From: Dactylorhiza incarnata
Taxonomy: Eukaryota > Streptophyta > Magnoliopsida > Asparagales > Orchidaceae
Direction of reading: 5' to 3'
NCBI GenBank assembly: GCA_033032865.1
Contig: JAWHQI010000166.1
Coordinates: forward strand, 3,410,001-3,474,000
Length of the DNA: 64,000 bases
Shown here piece after piece: positions 1 to 9,616 of this stretch. The notes beneath the pieces are model-generated. The model saw only the letters and a list, made by a program, of their open reading frames with translations, did not search any database and was not told where the DNA came from. The translations under genes and the position numbers were made by a program. Each line of letters begins with the position of its first letter. Within the stretch, counting starts at the first letter, position 1.

Positions 1-1389
1 TTAAGAGATCAGTGCATAAAAACCATTAGTGGATAGTAGGAGACTCGTAAACTTAATATCTAAACCAACAACTAGGTTGCACCGAAATGATCATCGTGAC
101 AAATATCGGAGGTCGGATAAGGATTCGAGTTCATAAAACAGCCCGTTTGTAGATTGCCCAAAGATTAAGAAGGTGGTGGTAATTGGTAACTTTGGGGGCC
201 TAAAGTAGGTATAATATCAATAGGTCTCAGATTGGAACTCCAAGTCTTGATTTGTGCACCCTAAGGATTCATTACGTGACTGGGACGAATATATCATAAG
301 GAAATCAAAGAAACTTAGCCCAAAATGTATGGTGGCATAAAGATTTTTTTGTAAAGAAAAGTGATGAAAGAATTGTTTGCACAAGACACTTTACAATTCT
401 TTCCAAGGTGCTCAACCTCACAATGCTCATTAAGACTTATTAGGAGGGTGAGTAGTGATTTTCATATATTTTTATTTGATTTTTTTTTAACTTAGAGATC
501 AAGGACTCCAAATTCACTTGTTTTGCAAACTTAGATATTTTATTTTGAAACCACATTTCTCTAAGAACAAGTACATGAAAACAAAGAATTGCAAGATATA
601 ATTCAATGTTGTGTAGGTAAGCAATTTATGTAATTTAATATGTTAAGTTATTATATGACACAATCATGCAAGAAATGATTAAAAACACATGTATGTTATC
701 AAAAAGCGTGAGTGAGATAATCATTATCAAATATAAAATATTACTGATACTTACAGGCATGAGAAAACAATTATTCATATGAACTCTACAATGAGATTTA
801 TTGCATATTTGAAAAATTCAAGGCATGATGAAAGTACAAACAATAATTTAAGGAAACTTGAAAGTCAAATCAAATATTGTAAATAATCCTGAAGTGATAA
901 ATATAATCATCCTTGATTTGGTTAATGAAGCAAAAGCATTTTTTTAATTTAAAAAAAGGAAAATAAACAAGTAATACAAAAAATTGAAAACTTATTAAAA
1001 TAGAGAAATAAACCCAAAACAATGCATGAGAAAATACCCGAAATTTTTCAAAAAAGAGAATTTTGGAGCATAAAGGGCTACGCTGACATTGACTCTTAAC
1101 GCCAAGATAGTACTCCATTTTTTTATTTTTTGAAAAATATTTTTCTTAATTCAATGTATTATATAAAGGACTTCTTAGTGTTGAAATTTCAGAGTTTATA
1201 GAGTTGATTTGAAGGCTCTTTCAACATATTTTTATTGGTTTAAAGTGATTTTTACATTTTTATTGGGTTTTGGTTTTTTGAGAAATCAATAAAAAAAAAT
1301 GTAAACAAAGATTTAAAGAGACATAAAGAGAAAGAAAAAAATTTCACAACATTGAGGAGTAATAACTTTTTATAGGTTTAAATTGGATA
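1..1389 (-). other. 3' noncoding tail of copia B
   Basis: AT-rich sequence downstream of the B RNase H end, without a credible ORF; the 82-residue frame at 870-1118 resembles nothing I know. The block at about 379-455 closely matches one in element C (22450-22540) and a weaker one in A (47660-47755), which marks this as shared retroelement 3' noncoding DNA. The 3' LTR of B is expected just outside the window. Confidence 0.7.
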
Positions 1390-1533
1390 ATTCTATGACA
1401 CCCAATTCTAACCTAAGCATGTTAAAACGTGCATCAGGGAGTGGTTTGGTAAAAATATCGTCAAGTTGAGAGCCAGTCCCTATAAAGCTAATTCTTACAC
1501 GTTCTTTTTTTGAGATGATCTCTAAAGAAAATG
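1390..1533 (-). pseudogene. Copia B RNase H, C-terminal end of pol
   Basis: The minus strand encodes the signature end of copia pol: a tract with the motif DDIFTKPL followed by a short tail. It is the direct continuation of the RNase H frame that stops at 11995. The words KHID and QHHFL are split by the Tat1 insertion and its target duplication. A small frameshift lies within the first 40 bases. The function was degradation of the RNA strand during reverse transcription. It is now an inactive fragment. Confidence 0.88.
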
Positions 1534-1538
1534 ATGTT
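1534..1538. repeat. Tat1 target site duplication, left copy (ATGTT)
   Basis: ATGTT directly precedes the TGTTGAAACC terminus of Tat1 and is repeated exactly at 11990-11994. The copies sit inside the RNase H codons of copia B. Confidence 0.95.
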
Positions 1539-2263
1539 TGTTGAAACCGATTTCTCGGTCTCTTGTAGAGCTCGGGGCCCTCACCAAAATGAGGGGTGGC
1601 TAGCCCTTACTGATCCCTCGGAGAAGGTAGACTGAAGATTAGGAAATTGACTAAGACCATAGTCACAGCGAGGAGGTCCCTCCACTAACCCGGAAGATCG
1701 TTGAGCGCTTCCCCTCCCAAGCCAAAGCTGAGACTCGGGCACCTTGGAAAGCTCTGGAAATGCTAACCAAAGAGAGCCTAAGGAGAGGGAAGCTGAAGTG
1801 AGATCCTCTCCAAAGGTGCCCTTGAGGTCCTATTTATAGATTTTCTGATCTGGCCTGCGAATAGCAGGATTCCGCCTTTTGGTTTTACTATCCGCACCCC
1901 AAATAGGTCTGCTAACAGCCAAACTCCGCTGTTTGGAGAGACTAAAAGCAGACCATCAAGGGAGGTAGGGTAATTTGACCCTATCGACGACTCGGGGAGG
2001 ACTCTGGCTCGCCTATCTTCCCGCGATCCATCGGCGAATTCTTGACTCGCTCCCTTGCGAGCACTCAGCGGGTTTCTAGCTCGCTCGCCTCCTTGCGAGC
2101 ACTCGGCGGTCCTCTAGCTCATTCGCCTCCTTGCGAGCACTCGGCGGGTCTCCGACTCGCTCGCCTTCTCGCGAGTCGCCTGGCTCGCCTCGCTTTCTTG
2201 CGAGTCACCTGGCTCGCTTTGCTTTCGTTCGTCCATCCTCGAGGCGAATATCGGGGTTGTACA
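1539..2263 (-). repeat. Tat1 3' LTR
   Basis: 725 bp running from TGTTGAAACC to TTGTACA on the plus strand; it matches 11265-11989 with about 14 mismatches. A minus-strand TATAAATA box (plus 1831-1838) is the likely LTR promoter. The part nearest the antisense genes holds several GAGCACTCGGCGG-type direct repeats (about 2045-2210). Confidence 0.95.
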
Positions 2264-2281
2264 CAATCCCCGCTCTTCGTG
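2264..2281 (-). other. Tat1 polypurine tract
   Basis: The minus strand reads GAAGAGCGGGGATTG directly before the 3' LTR, the expected plus-strand primer. Tat2 has the near-identical AAAGAGAGGGGATTG at the same place (45425-45440). Confidence 0.8.
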
Positions 2282-2378
2282 AGACTATCTAGGCTCGCGA
2301 AGAATCATCCAACCCTTGATATTCGCCGGCCCCTCGGTGACGTGGCGAGAATCTTTCGGTGGGCCCCATGCCCACCAC

Positions 2379-2386
2379 TATAAGTA
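2379..2386 (+). promoter_or_regulatory. TATA box of Tat1 antisense gene 1
   Basis: TATAAGTA lies 116 bp inside the LTR edge and about 75 bp before the ATG at 2460. Tat2 has a TATATATA box at almost the same distance from its LTR on the corresponding antisense strand. Inferred promoter. Confidence 0.55.
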
Positions 2387-2459
2387 CCACTCTTCCTGGC
2401 CGTCATTCGAACTTTTCATTCTCCTCCACCCTTTCTTACTCGCCGCGTACCCCAACGCG

Positions 2460-3679
2460 ATGTCGAAAAAGGATGAGATGTTGGCCCGCCTAAAGGCTTC
2501 GCAAGCTGCCCAGAAGGGGAAGACCGCTGTCATCGCCTCCTGGAATTCTCCACGACGCTCCCCGCCTCCTTCCCTAAGGACAGCAAAGGTCGTTCGGCGC
2601 GCGGCTGGTGGGGGAGAGTTCTCCTCTTCGCCGCACTCTCCGGACGACGGGCGCGCCTCGCAGGTATTGTCGCTAAGCTCGCTTATTCGATGTTCTTATT
2701 TTTCGTCCTTATTTGTCATGTTCGCAGAATGATCCTCCGGACGAGAGCGAATCGGGAAGGCCAAACACGGAGATCCCTCTCTCTTCTACGGGTGGGGGTG
2801 ACGTTCTTCTCGCGGATACGAGGGCCATCACTCGGCAGGACTCGCCTTCGCAATGAGGTGTGCGGCTTACCTCGTCTTCCCTCGTGTTCCTTGACTCGCT
2901 AAATCATGCTTACTTTTTTCATGCAGTGTCCTCCCTCGCGCCTCTGGAAGATCAAGTTCTTCCCCCGGCGAACTCGCCCGTCCTGCGGAATCAAACTAGC
3001 CTAACTCCCGGGTTCGGCTTATCGGGTCAGAGGAGCCCAGGGGGGACGTTGATTGCCGAGTCCAGACCTGGCTCCAGACCCGCACTCGCCTCTGGTCTGG
3101 GTAAGGCCTTCACTCCTGCCTTCATTGAAGCATTCCGAGGCCAGCCGGGCACCTCCCGCCAGCGGCCCAGTACCCGAATTCCCCCACTAGGTTAGGCTGT
3201 CCCCATTGAGTGTTGTTTTTCCCTTTGCCGCTGATTATTACTTCGCAGGTGACCCGAAGACCCCTCTCTCCGAGTCAGAGTCTGGAGCGCTGGAGATATC
3301 TCCACCCCCCTCGCCGAGCCAGGTTGCTGACTTCCTGGGGGATCCCAGCGATCCGGAGCGAATGAAGAGGCGGGTCACGGAGATATTCCAAAAGCATACC
3401 ATCTTGTTAAGGGATCTACACGAGCAGAATCGGCTGGACCAGCTCGCCAATGACGAAAGGTTCACCGCTATGGAGGATGCGAACGCGCGCGTTCTCGCTG
3501 AGATACAGCCGACCGATCCTGGCGACGCGACCTCCCCCGGGGTGTATATTGCCCGCATCGATGACTACATGCGGCTGACGAGCCAGGCGAACCGGTCACT
3601 CCGCGAGTATCACTACCCGCGAGTCCCCCCTCGCTCTGGTGTCCGAGGTCGCGGTCGCTGGAAATGGCTACGATACTAA
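2460..3679 (+). CDS. Tat1 antisense gene 1, four-exon protein of unknown function
   Basis: A plus-strand gene opposite to gag-pol, between the 3' LTR and pol. Exons inferred from splice signals and frame: 2460-2663, 2728-2857, 2927-3190 and 3249-3679. Each intron is short (58-69 bp) and starts GT. Acceptors are TTCGCAG or ATGCAG. The product starts MSKKDEMLARLKASQAAQKG, then has a Ser/Pro/Arg-rich middle and a last exon with a charged helical segment (about 3355-3520) and a basic Gly/Arg tail ending at 3679. Exon 2 has an in-frame TGA at its end, so this copy may be damaged or the donor is misplaced. Extra antisense ORFs are known in Tat elements; their role is unknown. A homologous start region lies in Tat2. 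Confidence 0.65.
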
Positions 3680-4055
3680 GGATCCTCGCATTGCTTTTCT
3701 ATTGTTTTTCTTTCCCCCCCTCTTCAATAGGAGGGGCCGCGAACACTACTTATGAGTCTGTAATAACAATATTTTGACTTGCTTGCGAGTCTTTTATTTT
3801 CCTGTTTCTTATCTTGTTCTTTTACCTTGCTTGGTTCGTTCTCGCGAATTACATCTTTTTTACTCACCTGCGCGTACCTCCCTCGCTTTTTGCTTGTGAT
3901 TCATCCTTTGGTCTTAGCTCGCTACTGGAGAGGAGCTTTTTTACAGGTGGTCGACCCGCAGGGAGCGAATTGGGCCCCTGGAGGCGGGAGAGTACCGCGC
4001 GAATCCGCTATCCGCAGATATCATCGCTTCGGCTTCTTCCCGCCTTCCTTATTCC
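3680..4055 (+). other. Spacer between Tat1 antisense genes
   Basis: Noncoding by my reading: T-rich trailer sequence of gene 1 (3700-3900) followed by the GC-rich upstream region of gene 2. Overlapping open frames here have no recognisable content. Confidence 0.5.
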
Positions 4056-4064
4056 TATAAATAG
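4056..4064 (+). promoter_or_regulatory. TATA box of Tat1 antisense gene 2
   Basis: TATAAATAG, 130 bp before the ATG at 4186 and followed by a pyrimidine-rich leader. This is a good match to a plant core promoter on the strand opposite to gag-pol. Inferred. Confidence 0.55.
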
Positions 4065-4185
4065 CCGACCGTTTTTCTTTTCAACCACCGCATTTACTGT
4101 TTCCTCCTCGCGCTCTTTCTCCTTCTGTTTCTCTCGCAGATCTAGCTCATCCTCGCGACCTTTGCGATTCGGCGGACCACACACC

Positions 4186-4836
4186 ATGGTTGGCGAGGCG
4201 AAAACAGAGGGGCGAGCCAAGTGTGCCAAGGCCTTCCTCGACGACATTTTCTACTGTGCCAACCTCACGAAGGAGGAATACCGGGCCGCCGTGGACCAGT
4301 TCATCAACTCCGGTTTCGTGGCTCGCTGCCCTACCGATAGGGATACCCTCAGCGACCCGCACCCGGACGAGCTCGCAATTCCCGTCGCCCATTTCAAAAA
4401 TGGGTTTCGACTCCCTCTCTGGCCGGAAGTGCGCCAAGTATTATTTATTTCTCATCCCTGGCTTTCCTGAATTGCTTTGCGAATGACGCTTAAAGTTTGT
4501 CGACTTTTCCAGGTGCTAAAGTACTTCGGCGTTCTGCCGAGCCAGCTAACGCCGAACGCGATTGCCGTGGTGGTCGCGTTCGCCAGTTATCTCAGGGCGG
4601 AGAGGATCGAGTTCAGCCTACTCCCCTTCCATGGTGGTCGCGTTCCCCAGTTATCTCAGGGCGGGCCCCCACCGATATCCGCGGTTCGTCGCGAGAACGG
4701 ACTCCTTCCGGGTCACCTTCCTTATTCGCTTCGATACCTTTTGCGAGTGACCTTGCGAGCCATCGACTCTATTACCCTGCCACGAATGATCCTCGTGCGA
4801 GAGCGGACCTCCGGTCTCGCCTCGCCCGGGTCTTAG
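4186..4836 (+). CDS. Tat1 antisense gene 2, resembles 'putative gypsy type transposon' domain
   Basis: Two exons: 4186-4437 (84 codons) and 4513-4836, with a GT-AG intron of 75 bp that keeps phase 0. The joined segment around the junction (FRLPLWPEV, then KYFGVLPSQLTPNAI) recalls the plant Pfam family called putative gypsy type transposon (Transposase_28); this is from memory, not a search. The start ATG sits in a good context (ACCATGG) after a TATA box. After SYLRAE the frame runs through a partial duplication: 4568-4600 recurs at 4632-4664 with one mismatch, so the C-terminus is probably scrambled. The catalytic function is unknown despite the family name. Confidence 0.6.
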
Positions 4837-4904
4837 GGTCGCTCGCGAGCCAGAATATCCTGGCATGAGTATCTTGTTTTACCTGCCCAACCCACTTACG
4901 ACTT

Positions 4905-5472
4905 TGCCGGCTTCTCCAGAGATCAACCTGAATCCCCCGTCTAGTGAGATCCCGGGAGCGGAATCGATCTGGGGCATTCCAGCACCAATACTTGTCACCT
5001 TGCTAGCCTCTCCAGAGATCAACCTGAACCCCCCGTCTAGTGAGAGCCCGGGAGAGGAATCGATCTGGGGCATTCCAGCACCAATACTTATCACCTTGCC
5101 AGCCTCTCCAGAGATCAACCTGAACCCCCTGTCTAGTGAGAGCCCGGGAGCAGAATCGATCTGGGGCATTCTAGCACCAATACTTGTCACCTTGACAGCC
5201 TCTCCAGAGATCAACCTGAACCCCTCGTCTAGTGAGAGCCCGGGAGCGGAATCGATCTGGGGCATTCCAGCACCAATACTTGTCACCTTGCCAGCCTCTC
5301 TAGAGATCAACCTGAACCCCCCGTCTAGTGAGAGCCCGGGAGCGGAATCGATCTGGGGCATTCCAGCACCAATACTTGTCACCTTGCCAGCCTCTCCAGA
5401 GATCAACCTGAACCCCCCGTCTTGTGAGAGTCTGGGAGCGGAATCGATCTGGGGTATTCCAGCACCAATACT
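4905..5472. repeat. 96-bp minisatellite, six copies
   Basis: Six tandem units with GATCAACCTG starting at 4921, 5017, 5113, 5209, 5305 and 5401, each exactly 96 bp and nearly identical. Because 96 is a multiple of three, frames on both strands stay open: 4865-5515 plus and 4879-5526 minus, with 32-residue peptide repeats. It lies between the end of pol and antisense gene 2. Tandem arrays in this 3' region are known in Tat elements. The open frames are more likely a by-product than genes. Confidence 0.93.
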
Positions 5473-5549
5473 ATTTGAGACCTGCCAAAGAATTATTCCA
5501 AAGTGCATGTATTGATTAGGAAGCATGGAAAGTCATTTACAAAGAACGG

Positions 5550-6709
5550 CTAAGGATAAAATCTTTTTAAATCATCTCCGCTCCTAGCACGGCCGAGAGG
5601 TACCCCATCCACATCCCGGAGGTGGTATCCTCCCGACTTGAGCACTTCGCTTACAATGTAAGGTCCTTCCCAGTTGGGGTCGAGCTTACCTACCGCGGCC
5701 CCTCTTACGGCTGCGTTGACCTTTTTCAAGACCAGATCTCCTTTCTGTAAGTGCTTTACTCGGATGTGTTTGTCAAAATATTGGGCCATTCGCCGCTTGA
5801 TTTCCTCCTGCCTGATGGTGGCCTGGTCCCGGAGTTCCTCCACCATGTCCAAGGATAGCATTTGCCCCTCATCGTTGGCCACCCGCCATTCTTCATCCCC
5901 TTCTCCTGCGGCGATCACCATGGGGGTCTTTACTTCGAATTCAATGGGAAGGACTGCTTCGGCCCCATGTGAGAGTTTGAACGGGGTCTCCCCGGTGGCG
6001 GTGTTGGGAGTAGTCCTCAGGGCCCAGAGAACGGATGGTAGTTGCTCCACCCAATTCCCCTGGAGGTTCTCTACTTTCTTTTTTAATAAATTGATGATTA
6101 TCTTGTTCGCCGCCTCTACCTGGCCGTTGCTCCTTGGATGGTGAGCCGATGCGAACCTGAGGTCGATGCCAAGCTGGGTGCAGAAGCTAACGAACTCCTC
6201 GCTGGCAAACTGCAGCCTATTGTCTGTCACTATGGCCAGAGGGAGCCCGTGCCTACAAATGATTTCTCCCCACACAAAGTTTCTTACCACTTGGGAAGTT
6301 ACCTTTGCTAGCGCCTTCACCTCTATCCATTTGGAGAAGTAATCGATCATCACCAATAGGAACCTCCGCAGGCCACTGGCTTGGGGAAAAGGGCCAACCA
6401 GGTCCAGCCCCCATATAGCAAAAGGCCACGGGGTCCGTGATGGTTCTAAGCCTCTGAGCTGGGAGGAGTTGGAGTGGAGCATAGAGTTGGCACTTGGGAC
6501 ACTTCTTTGCAAACTCCGCGACATCCTTGCCAAGGGTAGGCCAGAAGTAGCCTTGCCTCAACACCCTTCCTTCCATGGTTCGGCTTCCGGAGTGACTGCC
6601 ACACTCCCCAGAATGAATCCCTTCTAGAACCCTTGGGACCTCCTCTTCGGACACACATCGGGCAAGGAGTCCCGAGAGTGTTTTCCTGTATAGTCCTCCT
6701 GCATGCAAG
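5550..6709 (-). pseudogene. Tat1 integrase (end of pol)
   Basis: Minus strand. The N-terminal zinc-binding part is seen at about 6480-6620 (His residues, then CPKC). The catalytic core contains WGLDLVGPFP, the second acidic motif TDNRLQF (usually TDNGxQF) and a Glu in the NGQVEAAN tract. A C-terminal segment with GDLVLKK and NWEGPY is typical of gypsy integrases. The core and the zinc part are in different frames, with a break near 6440. The product would join the cDNA to host DNA. One frameshift makes this copy inactive unless it is bypassed. Confidence 0.9.
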
Positions 6710-6756
6710 GACTAGTAAGCCGATTTATACCTGAAGTGACGCTGATCCATACCCTC

Positions 6757-8642
6757 TTAGGGGAACTTTCCTGAGGACAGGAAGGTGATGAAGGGATCCA
6801 TCCAAGATACCCGCTGATCCACCTCCATCAGCTCTCCTTCCTCGATGGAGGGCCGAAAGAGTTCCGAGACCGTCCCTCCTGCCCGAGGACCGAACTTGGC
6901 TAGGAGGTCCGCGAGAGTGCTCTCTTCCCTTGACACGTGTTTGATGGAGAACGTGTGGAACTGTCCGATGATTCCCTTGACCTTCTCCAAGTACCGCAGG
7001 AGGGTCGGGTCCTTTGCCTCGAATTTCCCCTGACCTGGCATGCCATCACCATGGAGTCTGTCGAGACCTCCACGTCTTCCACTCCCAGCTCTCGAGCCAA
7101 CCGCAGGCCTGCTATCACTGCTTCGTACTCCGCTTGGTAGTTGGTAATTGGGAAATGGATGTTCAGGGCCTGCTCGATTCTTGTCCCTTGAGGACTCACT
7201 AGGATGATTCCTCCCCCATAGGAGTGCTTTCCCGAGGCTCCATCCACTAACATCCTCCATGCCACCGGGGGAGGCGGTTCATGTTCCCCTACCTCGGTCG
7301 TGTAGTTGGCCATGAAGTCCGCCACAGCTTGGGCCTTGATTGACGTCCGGGGCACGAACGTAACATCGAACTCGCTCAGCTCCACAGACCATTTGGCCAA
7401 TCTTCCCGAGTGCTCCACCCCCTCCATGATTTTGCGAAGCGGGTGGTCCGTTATTACTTTGATGGAGTGTGCCTGAAAGTAGGGCCGGAGTCTCCGTGCC
7501 GCCACCACTAATGCGAAAGCCAACCTCTCCAAGATTGGATATCGGAGCTCCGCCTTCTTCAGCACTCGGCTGACATAATAGATTGGGAATTGTTTTCTCC
7601 CCTCCTCCCAGACCAATACCGCACTCACTGCTTCCGACCCTACTCCCAGGTATAGGGACAAATCTTCCCCCAATCTTGGCCCTTGGAGTAAGGGGGTTTG
7701 GGTGAGTTGTTCCTTCAGGGCTTGGAAGGCTCCCTCGCATTCTGAGGTCCACTCAAACTTTTTGTTGCCCCTTAGGGCCTTAAAGAAGGGTGCACACTTC
7801 TCCCCCGCCTTGGAGAGGAACCTGCTGAGTCCGGCCAGCTTCCCTGTGAGGCTCTGAACCTCCTTTGGGCTCCTGGGCGATCCCAACTCCATTATTGCCT
7901 TGACCTTGTCCGGGCTGGGCTCCACTCCCGCCGGGGTTAGTAAGTGGCCTAGGAACTTTCCCCGGCTAGCCCCGAAGACACACATCAAGGGGTTGAGCTT
8001 CATCTTGTATTTTCGCAGAGTCCCGAACGTCTCTTCAAGGTCTCGGAGGTGAGACCCAAGGTCCAGACTCTTCACCATGAGGTCATCGACATAAACTTCT
8101 AAATTCCTTCCTTTTTGCTTGCGGAAGACCCTGTCCATCATCCTTTGGTACGTAGCACCTGCGTTCTTGAGCCCAAAGAGAATCATCTTGTAACAGTAGC
8201 ATCTGTCCCCCGTGATAAAAGAGACATCTTTGATGTCCGGGGGGTGCATGCGGATTTGATGATAACCTGAAAAAGCATCTAAGAAAGACATTACAGAAAA
8301 ACCAATGGCTGAGTCAACCAGCGCGTCGATTCTGGGCAGGGGGTAGCAATCTTTCGGGCATGATTTATTAAGAAGCGAAAAGTCGATACACATACACCAC
8401 TTACCTCCTCCCTTTTTTACCATGACTACGTTGGAGACCCAGCCTGGGTACTGGATCTCCGATACAAAACATGCCCGCAAAAGTTTACCCACCTCCTCTC
8501 GGATGGGTTCTTCAAGCTTGTCCGCTACAACCCTCCTCTTTTGACGGATGGGGCGGGTGCTGGGGTCGAGGTTGAGGCGGTGGCAAGCCACATCCGCATC
8601 GATCCCGGGCATCTCAGCTGCGCTCCAAGCGAAGACATCCAC
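6757..8642 (-). pseudogene. Tat1 reverse transcriptase, RNase H and additional RNase H
   Basis: Minus strand. RT motifs appear in order: PGWVSNVVMV, SFLDAFSGYHQI and the catalytic YVDD. A connection and first RNase H follow (SRVLKKAELRYP, TDHPL), then a second RNase H beginning with VDGASG and holding NYQAEYEA and STDS. The second RNase H is the Tat-lineage hallmark. A frame break lies near 7040 within the second RNase H, and the last part continues in another frame to 6757. The same frame continues from the protease across one TAG at about 8646-8648, so an ancestral gag-pol reading seems likely. RT catalytic residues are intact. Confidence 0.92.
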
Positions 8643-8648
8643 ATTTTT

Positions 8649-9614
8649 CTACACGCAGGCCAGGATCTCAGCCTGCTCCTTCGGTTTGAGCTCTCCGCTG
8701 ACTCGGACCTTTTCTACCACCCCGAGCCAGGTGGTGACTTCAAGTTCCACAACCTCATCCCTGGCCTCCAGCCTGGACTGCTCTCCCCAAGAACTTTTCT
8801 CCTCTCCACCGTCAGCGAGCTCTTGGGCTCCTTCCTTCGTCTCTGCCCCTTCTACCACCATCAACTCTTCCGCCCATCCTTCCTGGGCACTCTCTCCTTC
8901 TCCCTCTCCTTCTCCTCTTCCCGCCCTGTGCCTCTCAGCGACCCCTTCCTGGGCATGAATTTCTTCTCCCTCCATCTTTTCCTCGGCACTTTTCTCTCCT
9001 TCAGCTTCCGCCGCCTCCTCCATCGTCTTATCGAACTCTTCCGCCTCTCCCATCCAGGCGATGGTGTTGACAGCCGTCACATAGCACTGTCTCGCCATCT
9101 TGGGGTCTCCTCGAATCCGGACCTGGACTCCACCCGTGTTGAACTTTAGACATTGGTGGAATGTGGAAGGGACGCATCTGAATGCGCTGATGAGAGGACG
9201 TCCAAAGATGGCGCTGTAGCTGCTTGGGGCATCCACTATCACGAAGCGGCAGTTCCGGGACTGCCCCCCCAGGGTCACATGGAGCCCTACTCCACCTTCT
9301 ACTTCCTTCCTTTCCCCTGAGAAGCCGAACAGGGGGCCATCCAAGGCTAACACCCTCTTGGATTCCACCTTCATCTCATCAAACGTCTTCTTGAAGACGA
9401 CGTTGACTGAGCTACCGTTGTCGACTAAAATCCTCGAGACGGTGAAGTTCTCGATGGCGGTCTGGATGACCAACGCATCGCAGAACGGGTCTTCGAAGCT
9501 CGGCATATCCTTCTGAGAGAAAGTGATTCTCTCTGCTGGGGGTGGAGCGGTGGATGTTGAGGCAACACTCCGCCGATAGATGGTATGGAGGCTAGCCTTG
9601 CGGGTCGCCTCCAC
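8649..9614 (-). CDS. Tat1 aspartic protease region of gag-pol
   Basis: Minus strand, 321 codons. The active-site tract is ILVDNGSSVNV, with Asn after the catalytic Asp; I recall this form in other Tat elements, so it need not be a lesion. A later hydrophobic tract with IFGRPL completes the retropepsin fold. The last third is Glu/Gly-rich linker. The frame has no ATG at its beginning (GTG), as expected for an internal part of a polyprotein. The upstream gag is in a different frame, with a break near 9616 at a G-rich run. It ends in a TAG directly before RT. The protease would cleave the polyprotein. Confidence 0.82.
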   Translation of the reverse strand: MEATRKASLHTIYRRSVASTSTAPPPAERITFSQKDMPSFEDPFCDALVIQTAIENFTVSRILVDNGSSVNVVFKKTFDEMKVESKRVLALDGPLFGFSGERKEVEGGVGLHVTLGGQSRNCRFVIVDAPSSYSAIFGRPLISAFRCVPSTFHQCLKFNTGGVQVRIRGDPKMARQCYVTAVNTIAWMGEAEEFDKTMEEAAEAEGEKSAEEKMEGEEIHAQEGVAERHRAGRGEGEGEGESAQEGWAEELMVVEGAETKEGAQELADGGEEKSSWGEQSRLEARDEVVELEVTTWLGVVEKVRVSGELKPKEQAEILACV

Positions 9615-9616
9615 CC

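Noticed and set aside
870..1118. 82-codon minus-strand frame in the B tail
   Set aside because: AT-rich, Phe/Tyr/Ile-rich composition typical of chance frames in AT-rich DNA; no homologous frame in the C or A tails.
4865..5526. Two long overlapping open frames (216 and 215 codons) on opposite strands
   Set aside because: Both are produced by a 96-bp tandem repeat whose length is a multiple of three; the peptides are simple repeats and need not be genes.
8541..9149. Plus-strand frames of 136-202 codons opposite the Tat1 protease region
   Set aside because: Shadow frames of GC-rich Glu/Gly codons of gag-pol; low-complexity Ser/Pro/Leu content and no start context or splice signals.
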